NCBI GenBank assembly: GCA_035528035.1
Contig: DATKZI010000014.1
Location: 124,001-188,000 of the forward strand
From: JABLTI01 sp035528035
GTDB taxonomy: Archaea; Asgardarchaeota; Heimdallarchaeia; JABLTI01
DNA length: 64,000 nucleotides
Direction: 5' to 3'
Below, piece by piece: positions 45,647 to 54,089 of this stretch. The translations under genes were made by a program, and so were the position numbers. The notes below the pieces were generated by a model. The model was not told the DNA's origin, did not search any database, and saw only the letters and a program-made list of their open reading frames with translations. How positions within the stretch are numbered: position 1 is the stretch's first letter; each line of letters begins with the position of its first letter.

Positions 45647-46351
45647 TTATTCAGTGTCTTCAATATGAAGAGTTTCTGTTTTTTCTTCATCTTTATGGAT
45701 TATTTTTAACTCACCATTATATGTAAAACTAGTAAAACATTTAATGAAATGTTTGATTATTAAAGAGCTAGCATTATTACTATGATGAACACATTCTAGG
45801 AAATCTTTTTCACTAAAAGGTAAATTAGTTAATTTCCAATCAATAGCGGTTCTATCAGCCATATATTCATCAATAGAATTATTAATTGAAGTTATAATTT
45901 TTTCAATTTCATCTCCAAATTCCTTTTCATACATATAAGCTCTTCTTCGAAGCCTTGTTCCCCATAATTCTCCTTTGTGTTTTTGCATCAATTTTATTTT
46001 TTCAGCTTGTTCTGTATTAGGTAATTGTTGATCCAAATAATAAGCTAAAATAGTTGTTTCTAGTATGAATCGTAACTCAAGAAGTGCAGAATGATAATAT
46101 CCCCAGGTAGTTAGATTTTGAACAATACCAAATCGTTTTGTAAATGCTAACATTTCCATATATACTAAAGATTTTTCAAATTCACTCAATTTATCTATGT
46201 TTTGTATTTTGAATGAACTGAGATCTGAATCAAAATTTTTGTTTATTTTTAACCAGGTATTATAAAGCAATTTATTATATTGCTTCGTTTCTTTCTCTGT
46301 TTTTTGTGCTTTGCTTAACCATTTTCTAGAATTCAAACCTAAAGAGAACAT
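45647..46351 (-). CDS. Hypothetical helical protein (HEPN/DUF5677-like?)
   Basis: A 234-residue helical soluble protein. The segment 'YHSALLELRFILETTILAYYL' resembles the first helices of DUF5677/HEPN-type proteins, where an Arg-x-x-x-Glu pattern occurs, but the match is weak. No further motif is visible. It lies upstream of the MBL-rhodanese gene on the same strand at about 90 bases. Confidence 0.45.
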   Translation of the reverse strand: MFSLGLNSRKWLSKAQKTEKETKQYNKLLYNTWLKINKNFDSDLSSFKIQNIDKLSEFEKSLVYMEMLAFTKRFGIVQNLTTWGYYHSALLELRFILETTILAYYLDQQLPNTEQAEKIKLMQKHKGELWGTRLRRRAYMYEKEFGDEIEKIITSINNSIDEYMADRTAIDWKLTNLPFSEKDFLECVHHSNNASSLIIKHFIKCFTSFTYNGELKIIHKDEEKTETLHIEDTE

Positions 46352-46603
46352 GTCAGAGTCACTTCCAATTTGCCTTTTTTATTTTTTTATCAATTATACT
46401 TATTATTTATTCCATCTATTTTTTAATCTAATGGAATAAATTGTTAATCAAATTTTAAGTAACTACTCAATCTGTAATTTAATTGGTAAATTATAAATAC
46501 CACCACACTATATGTTAAGATGGTTCCTAATACAGTCTCGTTTGGCATTACCTGACTCATCAAAATGGAAATTAAATATTAACATAACCAGGAGATTAAA
46601 GTT

Positions 46604-47995
46604 ATGTCTGGATTGAATCTATTCCTAACTATTGGTGGTGGTATTTATCTATTAATAATTCTTTTCGCATTATTCTATTACTTTTCAGCCATGAGTGGTA
46701 AAAATAAAGTTCTTTCTCGAACATCTATTGATGAAAATTTCGTTGAACCATTTGTCAGTATTATTGTTCCTACTTATAATGAAGAAAGAAATATTGCAAT
46801 TTGCCTACAATCATTAAAAAATCTAAATTATTCAAATTATGAGATAATTGTTTCAGATGGTGGCTCCACTGACAAAACAATTGACATAGCAGAATCAATG
46901 GTATCTCGAGTGGTTGTAGATGAAACATTGCCAACTGGTTGGATTGGTAAAAATTGGGGTTGTCACCTAGGTTATTTGCATACTAGAGGTGAATACCTTT
47001 TATTTGTAGATGCTGATACAGAGCACACGCCAGATTCTTTAAAGCATTTTATGAAGATTGCATTAGAGAGAGATACTGGATTACTTTCTGTATTTCCATA
47101 CCAACGTTTGCAACATTGGTGGGAATCTATTAATCCGGTATTTTATTTCGCTTCAAATCTAACGTATGGTGGTAGAAATAGCGTTAATGATCCAAGAAAA
47201 CCTAACAGTCATACAGCGTCTGGACAATACATGTTATTCAAACGAGTAGCTTATGAAGCATTTGGTGGTCATGAATATCTAAAAGGTTCTATTGTAGAAG
47301 ATTTAGCACTTGCTAGAGTTATTAAACAGAAACAAAAGCGATTATTTTTTATTGATGGTACTAAACTCATCTTTACTCGAATGTATCCAGAATCCCCAAA
47401 ACAATGTTGGGAAGGATGGAAAAAGTGTCTTTTCCCTGGAACAAAATTAACTCAACCTCGAAGAATTACTGGAGCATTAATGTGGTTCCTTTGGGGATTA
47501 ATTTCACCTGTAGCAATAGGATTAACAGCTGCATATACTCCTTGGTATTATTTAATGATTTCATGTATTCTTCACGTCTTTTGTGTAACGACAGTATTTC
47601 TTTATTGGAATAAAAAAGGAACACATCATATCATAACATATATTCTATTTCCAATAGTTGACATAGTATTTTGCTTACTTTTAGCAGTTTCAGCACTGCA
47701 AATTTTAATTAGTAAAAAGATGACTTGGCGTGGTAGAGAATATACTCCCGATCTTTTAGCAGGATCTGTTGTTTTTAAAAATAATAATAATTTCGTTGGT
47801 GATACTACTAGATTAGCTCAATTAAATACTGATGTTGAAATTGAATTAGACGATCAAATATACGCTCATGTTTTTGAGTTACAAAGAATTACAAATAAAT
47901 CAATAGCAAAAACCACACAAAATGAAATTGAAGAACCTATCTCATCAATTATCAAAAATAACTCAAGGGATTACTCTCAAAATTTCGATGATTAA
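46604..47995 (+). CDS. Family 2 glycosyltransferase, carotenoid/lipid type (CrtQ-like)
   Basis: A 463-residue membrane-bound GT2 enzyme. One N-terminal helix (about 5-28) precedes a GT-A domain: 'IVPTYNEERNI', 'VSDGGSTDKT', 'LFVDADTEHTP' (DxD) and 'GSIVEDLALARVI' (catalytic Asp/Glu). Three further helices (about 290-370) follow, and then 'MTWRGREY', typical of CrtQ and hydroxychlorobactene-glucosyltransferase relatives. An extra C-terminal tail of about 85 residues is charged. AGGAG lies 8-9 bases before the ATG. The acceptor is probably a lipid or isoprenoid. Confidence 0.8.
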   Translation: MSGLNLFLTIGGGIYLLIILFALFYYFSAMSGKNKVLSRTSIDENFVEPFVSIIVPTYNEERNIAICLQSLKNLNYSNYEIIVSDGGSTDKTIDIAESMVSRVVVDETLPTGWIGKNWGCHLGYLHTRGEYLLFVDADTEHTPDSLKHFMKIALERDTGLLSVFPYQRLQHWWESINPVFYFASNLTYGGRNSVNDPRKPNSHTASGQYMLFKRVAYEAFGGHEYLKGSIVEDLALARVIKQKQKRLFFIDGTKLIFTRMYPESPKQCWEGWKKCLFPGTKLTQPRRITGALMWFLWGLISPVAIGLTAAYTPWYYLMISCILHVFCVTTVFLYWNKKGTHHIITYILFPIVDIVFCLLLAVSALQILISKKMTWRGREYTPDLLAGSVVFKNNNNFVGDTTRLAQLNTDVEIELDDQIYAHVFELQRITNKSIAKTTQNEIEEPISSIIKNNSRDYSQNFDD

Positions 47996-48121
47996 AAGTA
48001 AATAAACTATTGAAAAAAGGAATAAAAAGCACTTTTTCAGCAGTTTATTTCTTCTTAAATTTGAACAAAATATTTTTCAATTAATTAGGTAAATGGAGAT
48101 TATTAAAAGAAGGATTAAGAA

Positions 48122-49054
48122 ATGCTTTTGAATGGTGTTGAAGTCGAGGATACTTTCTGCGAAGCTTTTGATGGCATCGTTACTAGATTAATGGTCACTC
48201 TAAGAGACGAACAACTTAAACAGTATGCTGCTGCTCAATTAACTGCTTTGCCTTCAATTGTTGTAGGACGAACTGAAGCTGGAGTGGAAATTTGGCATTT
48301 AAGAGGTGATGAAACACCAGATCAAAATGTAGGTTTTATAGCTCAAATTTGGGGTGATTTTGATGGAAATAATCCTGAGAAGAGCGTTAAGAGATTCTAC
48401 AAAGAATTAGGGTTAAGGATTCGTCAAGGTATACTTGTTATACCAACCACGACTGTTTTTAATGCTTTAGAATCTGATACTACATTGGATTTAATGGAAA
48501 ATGTTGGTTATTGCGGTGATGTTTATCAAAATGAAGTTTTAATTTATGATAGGAAAATGATTAAGATTCCATTAATGATGGGTGATTTTTATATAGAAAA
48601 AACAATTGGATATAAAATTGGTGTTTCAGGTGGCAATCTTTGGCTTATGTGTGATTCAGAAAAATCAGCATTAACTGTTGGGAAACGCATTTTAGATTCA
48701 TTATATCCTATGAAGAATGTAGTTACACCATTCGCCATCTGCTCTGCTGGTTCAAAAACAGTCTATGAAGGGCAACCACATCCAGAAATTGGACCAACAA
48801 CTAATCATCAATTTTGCCCAACACTTAGAACAGAAATAGATGATAGTTTAGTTCCGGAAGAGGTAAAAAGCATTCCAGAAATTGTTATTAACGGAATTTC
48901 AATGCAAGATGTTCGTGAAGCAATGAAAACAGCAATGAATGTAGCTTCTAAAACAAAAGGTGTTCTAAAAATATCTGCAGGTAATTTTGGAGGGAATCTT
49001 GGAAAGCATAAAATCTACTTGAAAGATCTTTTAGATGAAATCGTTGAGAAATAA
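48122..49054 (+). CDS. ftr: Formylmethanofuran:tetrahydromethanopterin formyltransferase
   Basis: A 310-residue Ftr enzyme, moving a formyl group from methanofuran to tetrahydromethanopterin in the archaeal C1 (Wood-Ljungdahl/methanogenesis-type) pathway. Characteristic stretches are 'LNGVEVEDTFCEAFDG' at the start, 'TTTVFNALES', 'KIPLMMGDFYIEKTIGY', 'HQFCPTLRTEID' and 'KISAGNFGGNLGKH'. The length is close to the usual 295-300. GAAGGA lies about 7 bases upstream of the ATG. No other C1 gene adjoins it. The convergent HD gene ends 5 bases away. Confidence 0.9.
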   Translation: MLLNGVEVEDTFCEAFDGIVTRLMVTLRDEQLKQYAAAQLTALPSIVVGRTEAGVEIWHLRGDETPDQNVGFIAQIWGDFDGNNPEKSVKRFYKELGLRIRQGILVIPTTTVFNALESDTTLDLMENVGYCGDVYQNEVLIYDRKMIKIPLMMGDFYIEKTIGYKIGVSGGNLWLMCDSEKSALTVGKRILDSLYPMKNVVTPFAICSAGSKTVYEGQPHPEIGPTTNHQFCPTLRTEIDDSLVPEEVKSIPEIVINGISMQDVREAMKTAMNVASKTKGVLKISAGNFGGNLGKHKIYLKDLLDEIVEK

Positions 49055-49059
49055 ATGTA

Positions 49060-50379
49060 CTAATTTTTCTTTGGACTAAATTCATTTTCTCTGCCAAAAG
49101 TTTCTTCACATATTAGTGCTACTTCAGAAACATATGCTTTATTGGCAAACACATACATTCGCCATAAATCATCATAAGCATCTTCAACTGATTTTACATC
49201 AGCAGATGGATGTGGTCTAGCATTTAATTGTGTTAGTTTATCATCTTTTGTTTTGATTAAGACTTCTGCTTCTTTCAAAGATGATGAACTTAAACAATGA
49301 ATAATTACATCCGCTTTACTTATGGAATTATTTTTAGTTATTTTTTGTAATCGATCAATAATCATATCTTCTACTTGCTCACGTTCAATTGTTGGTGGAT
49401 TGAATTTTTGAATAAATTCATCTCTACTTTTTCGAGAACTTAGTGAAGCACTCGAGAGAACATAAGCTCTTTTTAAAAGATCTCTTTCCTCATATCTTTC
49501 AATCAAAGCTTTTATCGCTAGGCTACTGGAATTATTTTTAGGATAATTTTTTAGAAAATATAGAAGACTCCAGTCATTTAAATGAAAGATTTTTTCTCGA
49601 GTTAATATCTCATCTTTTACAGCTAATTCTACTGCTTTGGAAATCATTGCTCCAGATGAAAGCTTTGCATGATGGAAATAAACGCGTTCAGTAAGAAAAT
49701 ACCGCAAACGAAGGAGATGTAAAATTTCTGAACGAGCATCTGATCGCTCCATTTTATTTTTAGAAAAATTTAATACTAATTTATCATCCTCTAAAATAAA
49801 ATAACTAAAGACTCTATCATCATAGTCTTTGTTTATACCTGTGAAATAACAGTCTCTCCTAATATAATCTAATAAATCAGCACAGATAGTATCATTAATT
49901 ATTTGACCCATCCAAGGTGCACCAATAGACTTTCTAGTAGGATCTTTTTGTGAAAGAATTTTAAGCAAAGAATTTGTATATCCTAGTTTAGTTAGAATAT
50001 CACCTAAATCTCCTTCTGTAATTATTTTTTTGAAATTTTCACTTTTATCATGTTTGTCGAAAATCTTTCGTTCATCTTCAAAAGTATGACCATAGGGAAC
50101 ATGAGTAGCATCGTGTATTATCCCTGCTATAGAAACAAGCTCTTCGATTTCAGAATCTATCTCTACGCCATTATTACGTATATTTTGAATGATTTTTTTT
50201 GCAAGAAAGCTTGTTCCTAAACTATGCTCAAATCTTGTATGTGTTGCTCCAGGATAGATCAAATAAGTTGTTCCTAATTGCTTTATTCCACGTAATCTTT
50301 GAATTTCATAACAATCTATAATTTTTGTTTCATTTTTAGTGAAATCTATATCACCATGAACAGGATCCCTTACAATCAT
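49060..50379 (-). CDS. HD-domain phosphohydrolase (dNTPase/SAMHD1-like)
   Basis: About 439 residues. The HD motifs are in order: 'THTRFEHSLGTSFLAKKII', 'AGIIHDATHVPYGHTFED' (His-Asp) and 'DLLDYIRRDCYFTG'. The opening 'IVRDPVHGDIDF' is the usual start of this SAMHD1/dGTPase-like group. It probably hydrolyses deoxynucleoside triphosphates or another phosphorylated nucleotide. The ATG at 50379 follows AAAGGTG by 6 bases. It is divergent from a SLOG-type gene (about 138 bases). Confidence 0.8.
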   Translation of the reverse strand: MIVRDPVHGDIDFTKNETKIIDCYEIQRLRGIKQLGTTYLIYPGATHTRFEHSLGTSFLAKKIIQNIRNNGVEIDSEIEELVSIAGIIHDATHVPYGHTFEDERKIFDKHDKSENFKKIITEGDLGDILTKLGYTNSLLKILSQKDPTRKSIGAPWMGQIINDTICADLLDYIRRDCYFTGINKDYDDRVFSYFILEDDKLVLNFSKNKMERSDARSEILHLLRLRYFLTERVYFHHAKLSSGAMISKAVELAVKDEILTREKIFHLNDWSLLYFLKNYPKNNSSSLAIKALIERYEERDLLKRAYVLSSASLSSRKSRDEFIQKFNPPTIEREQVEDMIIDRLQKITKNNSISKADVIIHCLSSSSLKEAEVLIKTKDDKLTQLNARPHPSADVKSVEDAYDDLWRMYVFANKAYVSEVALICEETFGRENEFSPKKN

Positions 50380-50517
50380 TTTGAACACCTTTAGAAACTT
50401 TGTGAGTTATTATTGATAAATTGAGTGTAATTCATATTAATCAATTGTCCTACTGCAATATTATTAAAACTACCCCATCGAAAAAAAGAAATATTCAAAA
50501 GTTTTTGATATGTCATC

Positions 50518-51369
50518 ATGAGAAAACTTCAAATCACTGTTATTGGTAGCACCAATCTTGATTTAAATAATGAACAAGATAAAGCTGCTTGGGATTTTGC
50601 ATATCGTGTAGGATTTGCATTAGGAAGAGCTTTAAATATCGCTGTTTTAACAAGCAGTTCTGGCGGTGTCTCTGAAGCGGTTACGAAAGGTGTTAATGAT
50701 GCTGGTGGTATATCAGTTGGTCTTCTGCAAGGGAATTATAAGGAGATTGGCAATCCAGAATCACATGTGAATATCGCTACTACCATGAAAAGTTATGAAT
50801 ATAGTTGGCCATTAATCTACTCTTGTGACTGTGTTATAGCAATTGGTGGAGGATTAGAAACAGGTATTCAAATATCTCTAGCTGTTGATTTAGGAATTCA
50901 TGTTGTTATTTATTCTAAAGCTGGGGGAGTTTCCTCAGAAGTATTTACTTCTTTAGAGCCAACTTTTCAAAAGATGCGCTCATCACAGCTAGTATATTTA
51001 GTCGATAATACTGATGAAGCTTTTGAAAGAGCTAAGAATTTTGCTCTTACTAGAGCTAAAAAAGAAGTCAAAGTTGATGATAAAACATCTGTTGAAATAC
51101 AACCAATCTTTGATGTCCTTTGTAATAAACGTAATATTAACATAATAATGCTCTTGCATAAGAAAAAAACCTTATCACCCCAAGAAATCTCTGATGAATT
51201 AAAAATTCCTTTAATGATGGTTCAAGCATATCTTCAAGAAATGGATTCATTTGAAATTGTTTTGGCTAAGAAAACCATTGGTGATGAACATTTATTTATG
51301 ATCAATTCTGACAATTATTTAGTTAGTCAATTTATTAAGTTGTTATCCTTTCAAGAGGAAAAAAAATAA
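50518..51369 (+). CDS. SLOG/LOG-family nucleotide-binding domain fused to a winged helix
   Basis: A 283-residue protein. Residues 1-185 form a Rossmann-like TIGR00725/LOG domain with 'GGVSEAVTKGVNDAGGISVG' and 'CVIAIGGGLETGIQISLAVD' (phosphate-binding). Residues about 200-275 look like a winged helix ('LSPQEISDELKIPLMMVQAYLQEMD'). This looks like a nucleotide-sensing DNA-binding protein. It is divergent from the HD phosphohydrolase, 138 bases apart. No ribosome binding site is visible, so it is probably leaderless. Confidence 0.7.
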   Translation: MRKLQITVIGSTNLDLNNEQDKAAWDFAYRVGFALGRALNIAVLTSSSGGVSEAVTKGVNDAGGISVGLLQGNYKEIGNPESHVNIATTMKSYEYSWPLIYSCDCVIAIGGGLETGIQISLAVDLGIHVVIYSKAGGVSSEVFTSLEPTFQKMRSSQLVYLVDNTDEAFERAKNFALTRAKKEVKVDDKTSVEIQPIFDVLCNKRNINIIMLLHKKKTLSPQEISDELKIPLMMVQAYLQEMDSFEIVLAKKTIGDEHLFMINSDNYLVSQFIKLLSFQEEKK

Positions 51370-51448
51370 TCTAATCATAATATTAGACTGGGAAAATGTA
51401 TTAAAAGCAGAAAACAATAATAATGAAATTAATATATAGGGGATAATA

Positions 51449-52147
51449 ATGAAAATACTGATTTTTGCATCTTGTAGTAAAACAAAATCTATCAAATATC
51501 CTCATCAACCTACTTGTAATGAAATTAATTCTAAGGAAATAAGAGAAAATTATCTGCAACAATTCCCGGAAAAAAAACAGGCAGCAGATCTTTATCGTGG
51601 GGCATTAAATATTAGTACTAATGCTGCAGTAAAACAATTAAGAGAGTTTTTCGATGTTAGCTACTATATTGTAAGTGCTGGTTTTGGTATTCTTCATGAA
51701 AATGATCTTATACCTCCTTATGAATGCTCATTTGCAGAGATGAATAAACAGCAAATTGAAGAACGAGCAAATTTACTGAAAATTCCCGAAGATTATCAGA
51801 AAATAATTGAAAATGAGAATCCAAACCTAATTTTTCTTGGAATGGGTAAAGATTATTTATATTCTCTTGGTGAATGGGATAAAAAACTTCCATGTAAAAC
51901 AATTGCTTTTGATGAGTCAATTTCAGATAAAGTAATATCTTTACCAGCAGATCATATTGCTGTGAAAGAAATCTCCAATATTAGTGGATTACCAATTCAT
52001 GGAGTGGTTGGTTTTAAAGGTGATCTTCTCCTTTTAACTACACGATATCTTAAAAATCAAAAAAATCCTGAGAAAGCATTAAAAGAATTATTAGATAATC
52101 CCGATGATTTGATCTATACAATCAATACTTTAAGAGAACATACCTAA
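51449..52147 (+). CDS. DUF6884 protein
   Basis: A 232-residue cytoplasmic protein matching the DUF6884 family, related to the YaaA-type fold. 'ASCSKTKSIKYPH' is the N-terminal Cys-Ser-Lys motif and 'DLYRGALNIS', 'YIVSAGFGILHENDLIPPYECSF' follow. AGGGGATAATA precedes the ATG. It follows the SLOG-wHTH gene by about 80 bases and probably belongs with it. A tail of about 50 residues is not family-typical. The biochemical role is unknown. Confidence 0.7.
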   Translation: MKILIFASCSKTKSIKYPHQPTCNEINSKEIRENYLQQFPEKKQAADLYRGALNISTNAAVKQLREFFDVSYYIVSAGFGILHENDLIPPYECSFAEMNKQQIEERANLLKIPEDYQKIIENENPNLIFLGMGKDYLYSLGEWDKKLPCKTIAFDESISDKVISLPADHIAVKEISNISGLPIHGVVGFKGDLLLLTTRYLKNQKNPEKALKELLDNPDDLIYTINTLREHT

Positions 52148-52276
52148 AAACAGATTATGGAATAATATAGAGGATTAAAGTAAAAAATTTCAGATTAATT
52201 TTTTTGTTTAATATATTATAATTATTAAGATAATCAAATTCTTTTTAGGTAAGATTAAAGAATGAAAATATAAATT

Positions 52277-52293
52277 AGAACAGAATACGTTCT
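52277..52293. promoter_or_regulatory. Imperfect operator AGAAC-N7-GTTCT
   Basis: AGAAC (52277-52281) and GTTCT (52289-52293) form a small inverted repeat immediately before the wHTH start. It differs from the TTCTCA palindrome seen at other paralogues. It could be an operator of this copy; support is weak. Confidence 0.25.
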
Positions 52294-52295
52294 TA

Positions 52296-52946
52296 ATGTT
52301 GAGAGAAATGACTTACAAAGATATCATAACAAATGATCAGAAGATAGTTCAAGTTATTACTGATGATGAAATCGAAGAGATTCTAGATGATGATAATCAT
52401 CGACAAATTTTACAATTTCTATTTAAAGGTCCCTTAACTGTTGAGGAATTAGAATTAGCTTATAAACAATCTGGAAAATTGAAATCTGACAAAAGTATAT
52501 ATCGTTATCTTAGCAAGCTCAAAAAAGTTGGGTTAGTTATCGAAGCGGGAAAAAGGATTTTTTCCGACAAAGATAATCAGATAAAAACCCAAACATTATT
52601 CACTCGAGTTGCCAAAATAATTTATGCTCCTTTAAAACGAATTAATCGACAAGCTGAAATGGAATCTAAATCTTTTGAAATTTTTAATCTAATTCTTCAG
52701 GAGAGATTTGGTTTTAAAAATCAAACTTCTTTGGATTGCTTAAAAAATAATACCAATTTGATTACTAAACAAAAGAATGAAGCATTGTCCAATTTCTTTG
52801 GAAATACTAAAAATGAACGACTTTTATCTTTAATTGAGGAATTTGATATCCATGAATTATATCCTATTCTTGATCTAGCTGGTTGGATCATCTTATTTGA
52901 AGAACATCCTGAATTAGTCAAAGAATTCATCAAATGCTATAGATAA
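52296..52946 (+). CDS. Winged-helix transcriptional regulator (paralogue family)
   Basis: A 216-residue paralogue of the proteins at 657, 15652 and 53034. The winged helix has 'LKSDKSIYRYLSKL' and 'LVIEAGKRIFS', then 'QTLFTRVAKIIYA'. The C-terminal domain ends 'LAGWIILFEEHP', a divergent form of the 'GWLALS' signature. Starts at 52296 and 52308 are both ATG. It is followed 87 bases on by the next paralogue and then by a membrane-anchored small protein; the three look like one operon. Confidence 0.7.
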   Translation: MLREMTYKDIITNDQKIVQVITDDEIEEILDDDNHRQILQFLFKGPLTVEELELAYKQSGKLKSDKSIYRYLSKLKKVGLVIEAGKRIFSDKDNQIKTQTLFTRVAKIIYAPLKRINRQAEMESKSFEIFNLILQERFGFKNQTSLDCLKNNTNLITKQKNEALSNFFGNTKNERLLSLIEEFDIHELYPILDLAGWIILFEEHPELVKEFIKCYR

Positions 52947-53033
52947 AAGTTATATTCTATTATTTTATTTTGTTCTTATCTACTTAATAGTATTATTAGT
53001 TTTTAGTAAAAAAATAAAAATAGGTAAGAATAG

Positions 53034-53690
53034 ATGTACGTAGAACCTGATATGAAAACCCAAGATGTGATACTTAATAAAGAGAAATTAGTGAAAACAA
53101 TTTATGACCTTGATAGTGCACGATACTTACAAGATGATAAAAATTGTGAATTATTACTTAATTTTCTTCTTAATGCTCCTATGACTTTCGAAGATATTAA
53201 AATGGCTTTTAAAGAAGTAAATGCAGAGAAATCAGATAAAACGATATATGGGTATCTCAATAGGTTAAAAAAATCAGATCTAGTAATGGAAGCTGGAAAG
53301 AGGATTATTACATATTCAGAAAGTCAAATTAAAACTCTTACATTATATTCACGTACAGCTAAAGTTTTTTACGTCTCTCTTGATATATCAAAAAGTGAAG
53401 GAAAAAAAACTCCAAAGTATACAGATGTTATTGGTCAAATACTATGCCAATTGTTAAATTTCAAAAGCTTCGATAAAGAACATTTTGAGAATTTCTTTTT
53501 TAATTTCTCAAATAAGAAAAGAATTGATATTGAACAGATCAATAAAATAGATCAAACTGAAATATTAGATCAAATAACAACTTTTGATGTTAGAGCTACC
53601 AAATTTATTATTGATACTATCTGTTGGTTAGCATATATTGGCGAAAGCCCAGAAGTTTATAACGAATTTATTCAATGTTTCAAGAAATAA
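53034..53690 (+). CDS. Winged-helix transcriptional regulator (paralogue family)
   Basis: 218 residues, the second of two tandem copies. The winged helix contains 'EKSDKTIYGYLNRL' and 'LVMEAGKRIITYSE', then 'TLYSRTAKVFYV'. The C-terminal signature is 'CWLAYIGESP'. AGGT lies about 8 bases before the ATG. Immediately downstream (30 bases) is a small tail-anchored protein. Tandem duplication of the previous gene is likely, with considerable divergence. Confidence 0.7.
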   Translation: MYVEPDMKTQDVILNKEKLVKTIYDLDSARYLQDDKNCELLLNFLLNAPMTFEDIKMAFKEVNAEKSDKTIYGYLNRLKKSDLVMEAGKRIITYSESQIKTLTLYSRTAKVFYVSLDISKSEGKKTPKYTDVIGQILCQLLNFKSFDKEHFENFFFNFSNKKRIDIEQINKIDQTEILDQITTFDVRATKFIIDTICWLAYIGESPEVYNEFIQCFKK

Positions 53691-53720
53691 AAAAATCATA
53701 CTTATAGGAGAAAAGTGTAA

Positions 53721-54077
53721 ATGTCTAATAATGTAATTAGTGGAACTAAAAAAGATGCTAGAAAAAAAGTTGATGATTTTGATATAATTTCTGAGGCATT
53801 TCAAGAGTTAAACGCTACAGATATTACACATTCATGTCAATTAGAAGCATTAAATATTGATCCTTTTCTATTCAAAAAGCAAATTTTAAAATTAATCAAT
53901 TTTAATGTTATATTGCTTGTTCCAGAAACTGAAGACCAATATTATTTTGATTTTGAGAATTACATCTATTACAAAGTTGAATTAAAGAAAAGAAGATTTA
54001 TACTCATTGTATCAATTGTTATTCCTTCAGCTCTTTTAATCCTTTTAGCTTTAGCATGGATAATAGCATTTATTTAA
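53721..54077 (+). CDS. Small C-terminally membrane-anchored protein with helical (wHTH-like) domain
   Basis: 118 residues. Residues 20-80 are helical with a terminal strand pair ('LLVPETEDQYYFDFENYIYY') that could be a degenerate winged helix. Residues 92-117 form a hydrophobic helix that ends the protein, so it is tail-anchored in the membrane with the domain inside. AGGAG lies about 10 bases before the ATG. It is likely co-transcribed with the two wHTH genes and could tether them or their signal to the membrane; this is conjecture. Confidence 0.55.
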   Translation: MSNNVISGTKKDARKKVDDFDIISEAFQELNATDITHSCQLEALNIDPFLFKKQILKLINFNVILLVPETEDQYYFDFENYIYYKVELKKRRFILIVSIVIPSALLILLALAWIIAFI

Positions 54078-54089
54078 AATCTTTTTTTA

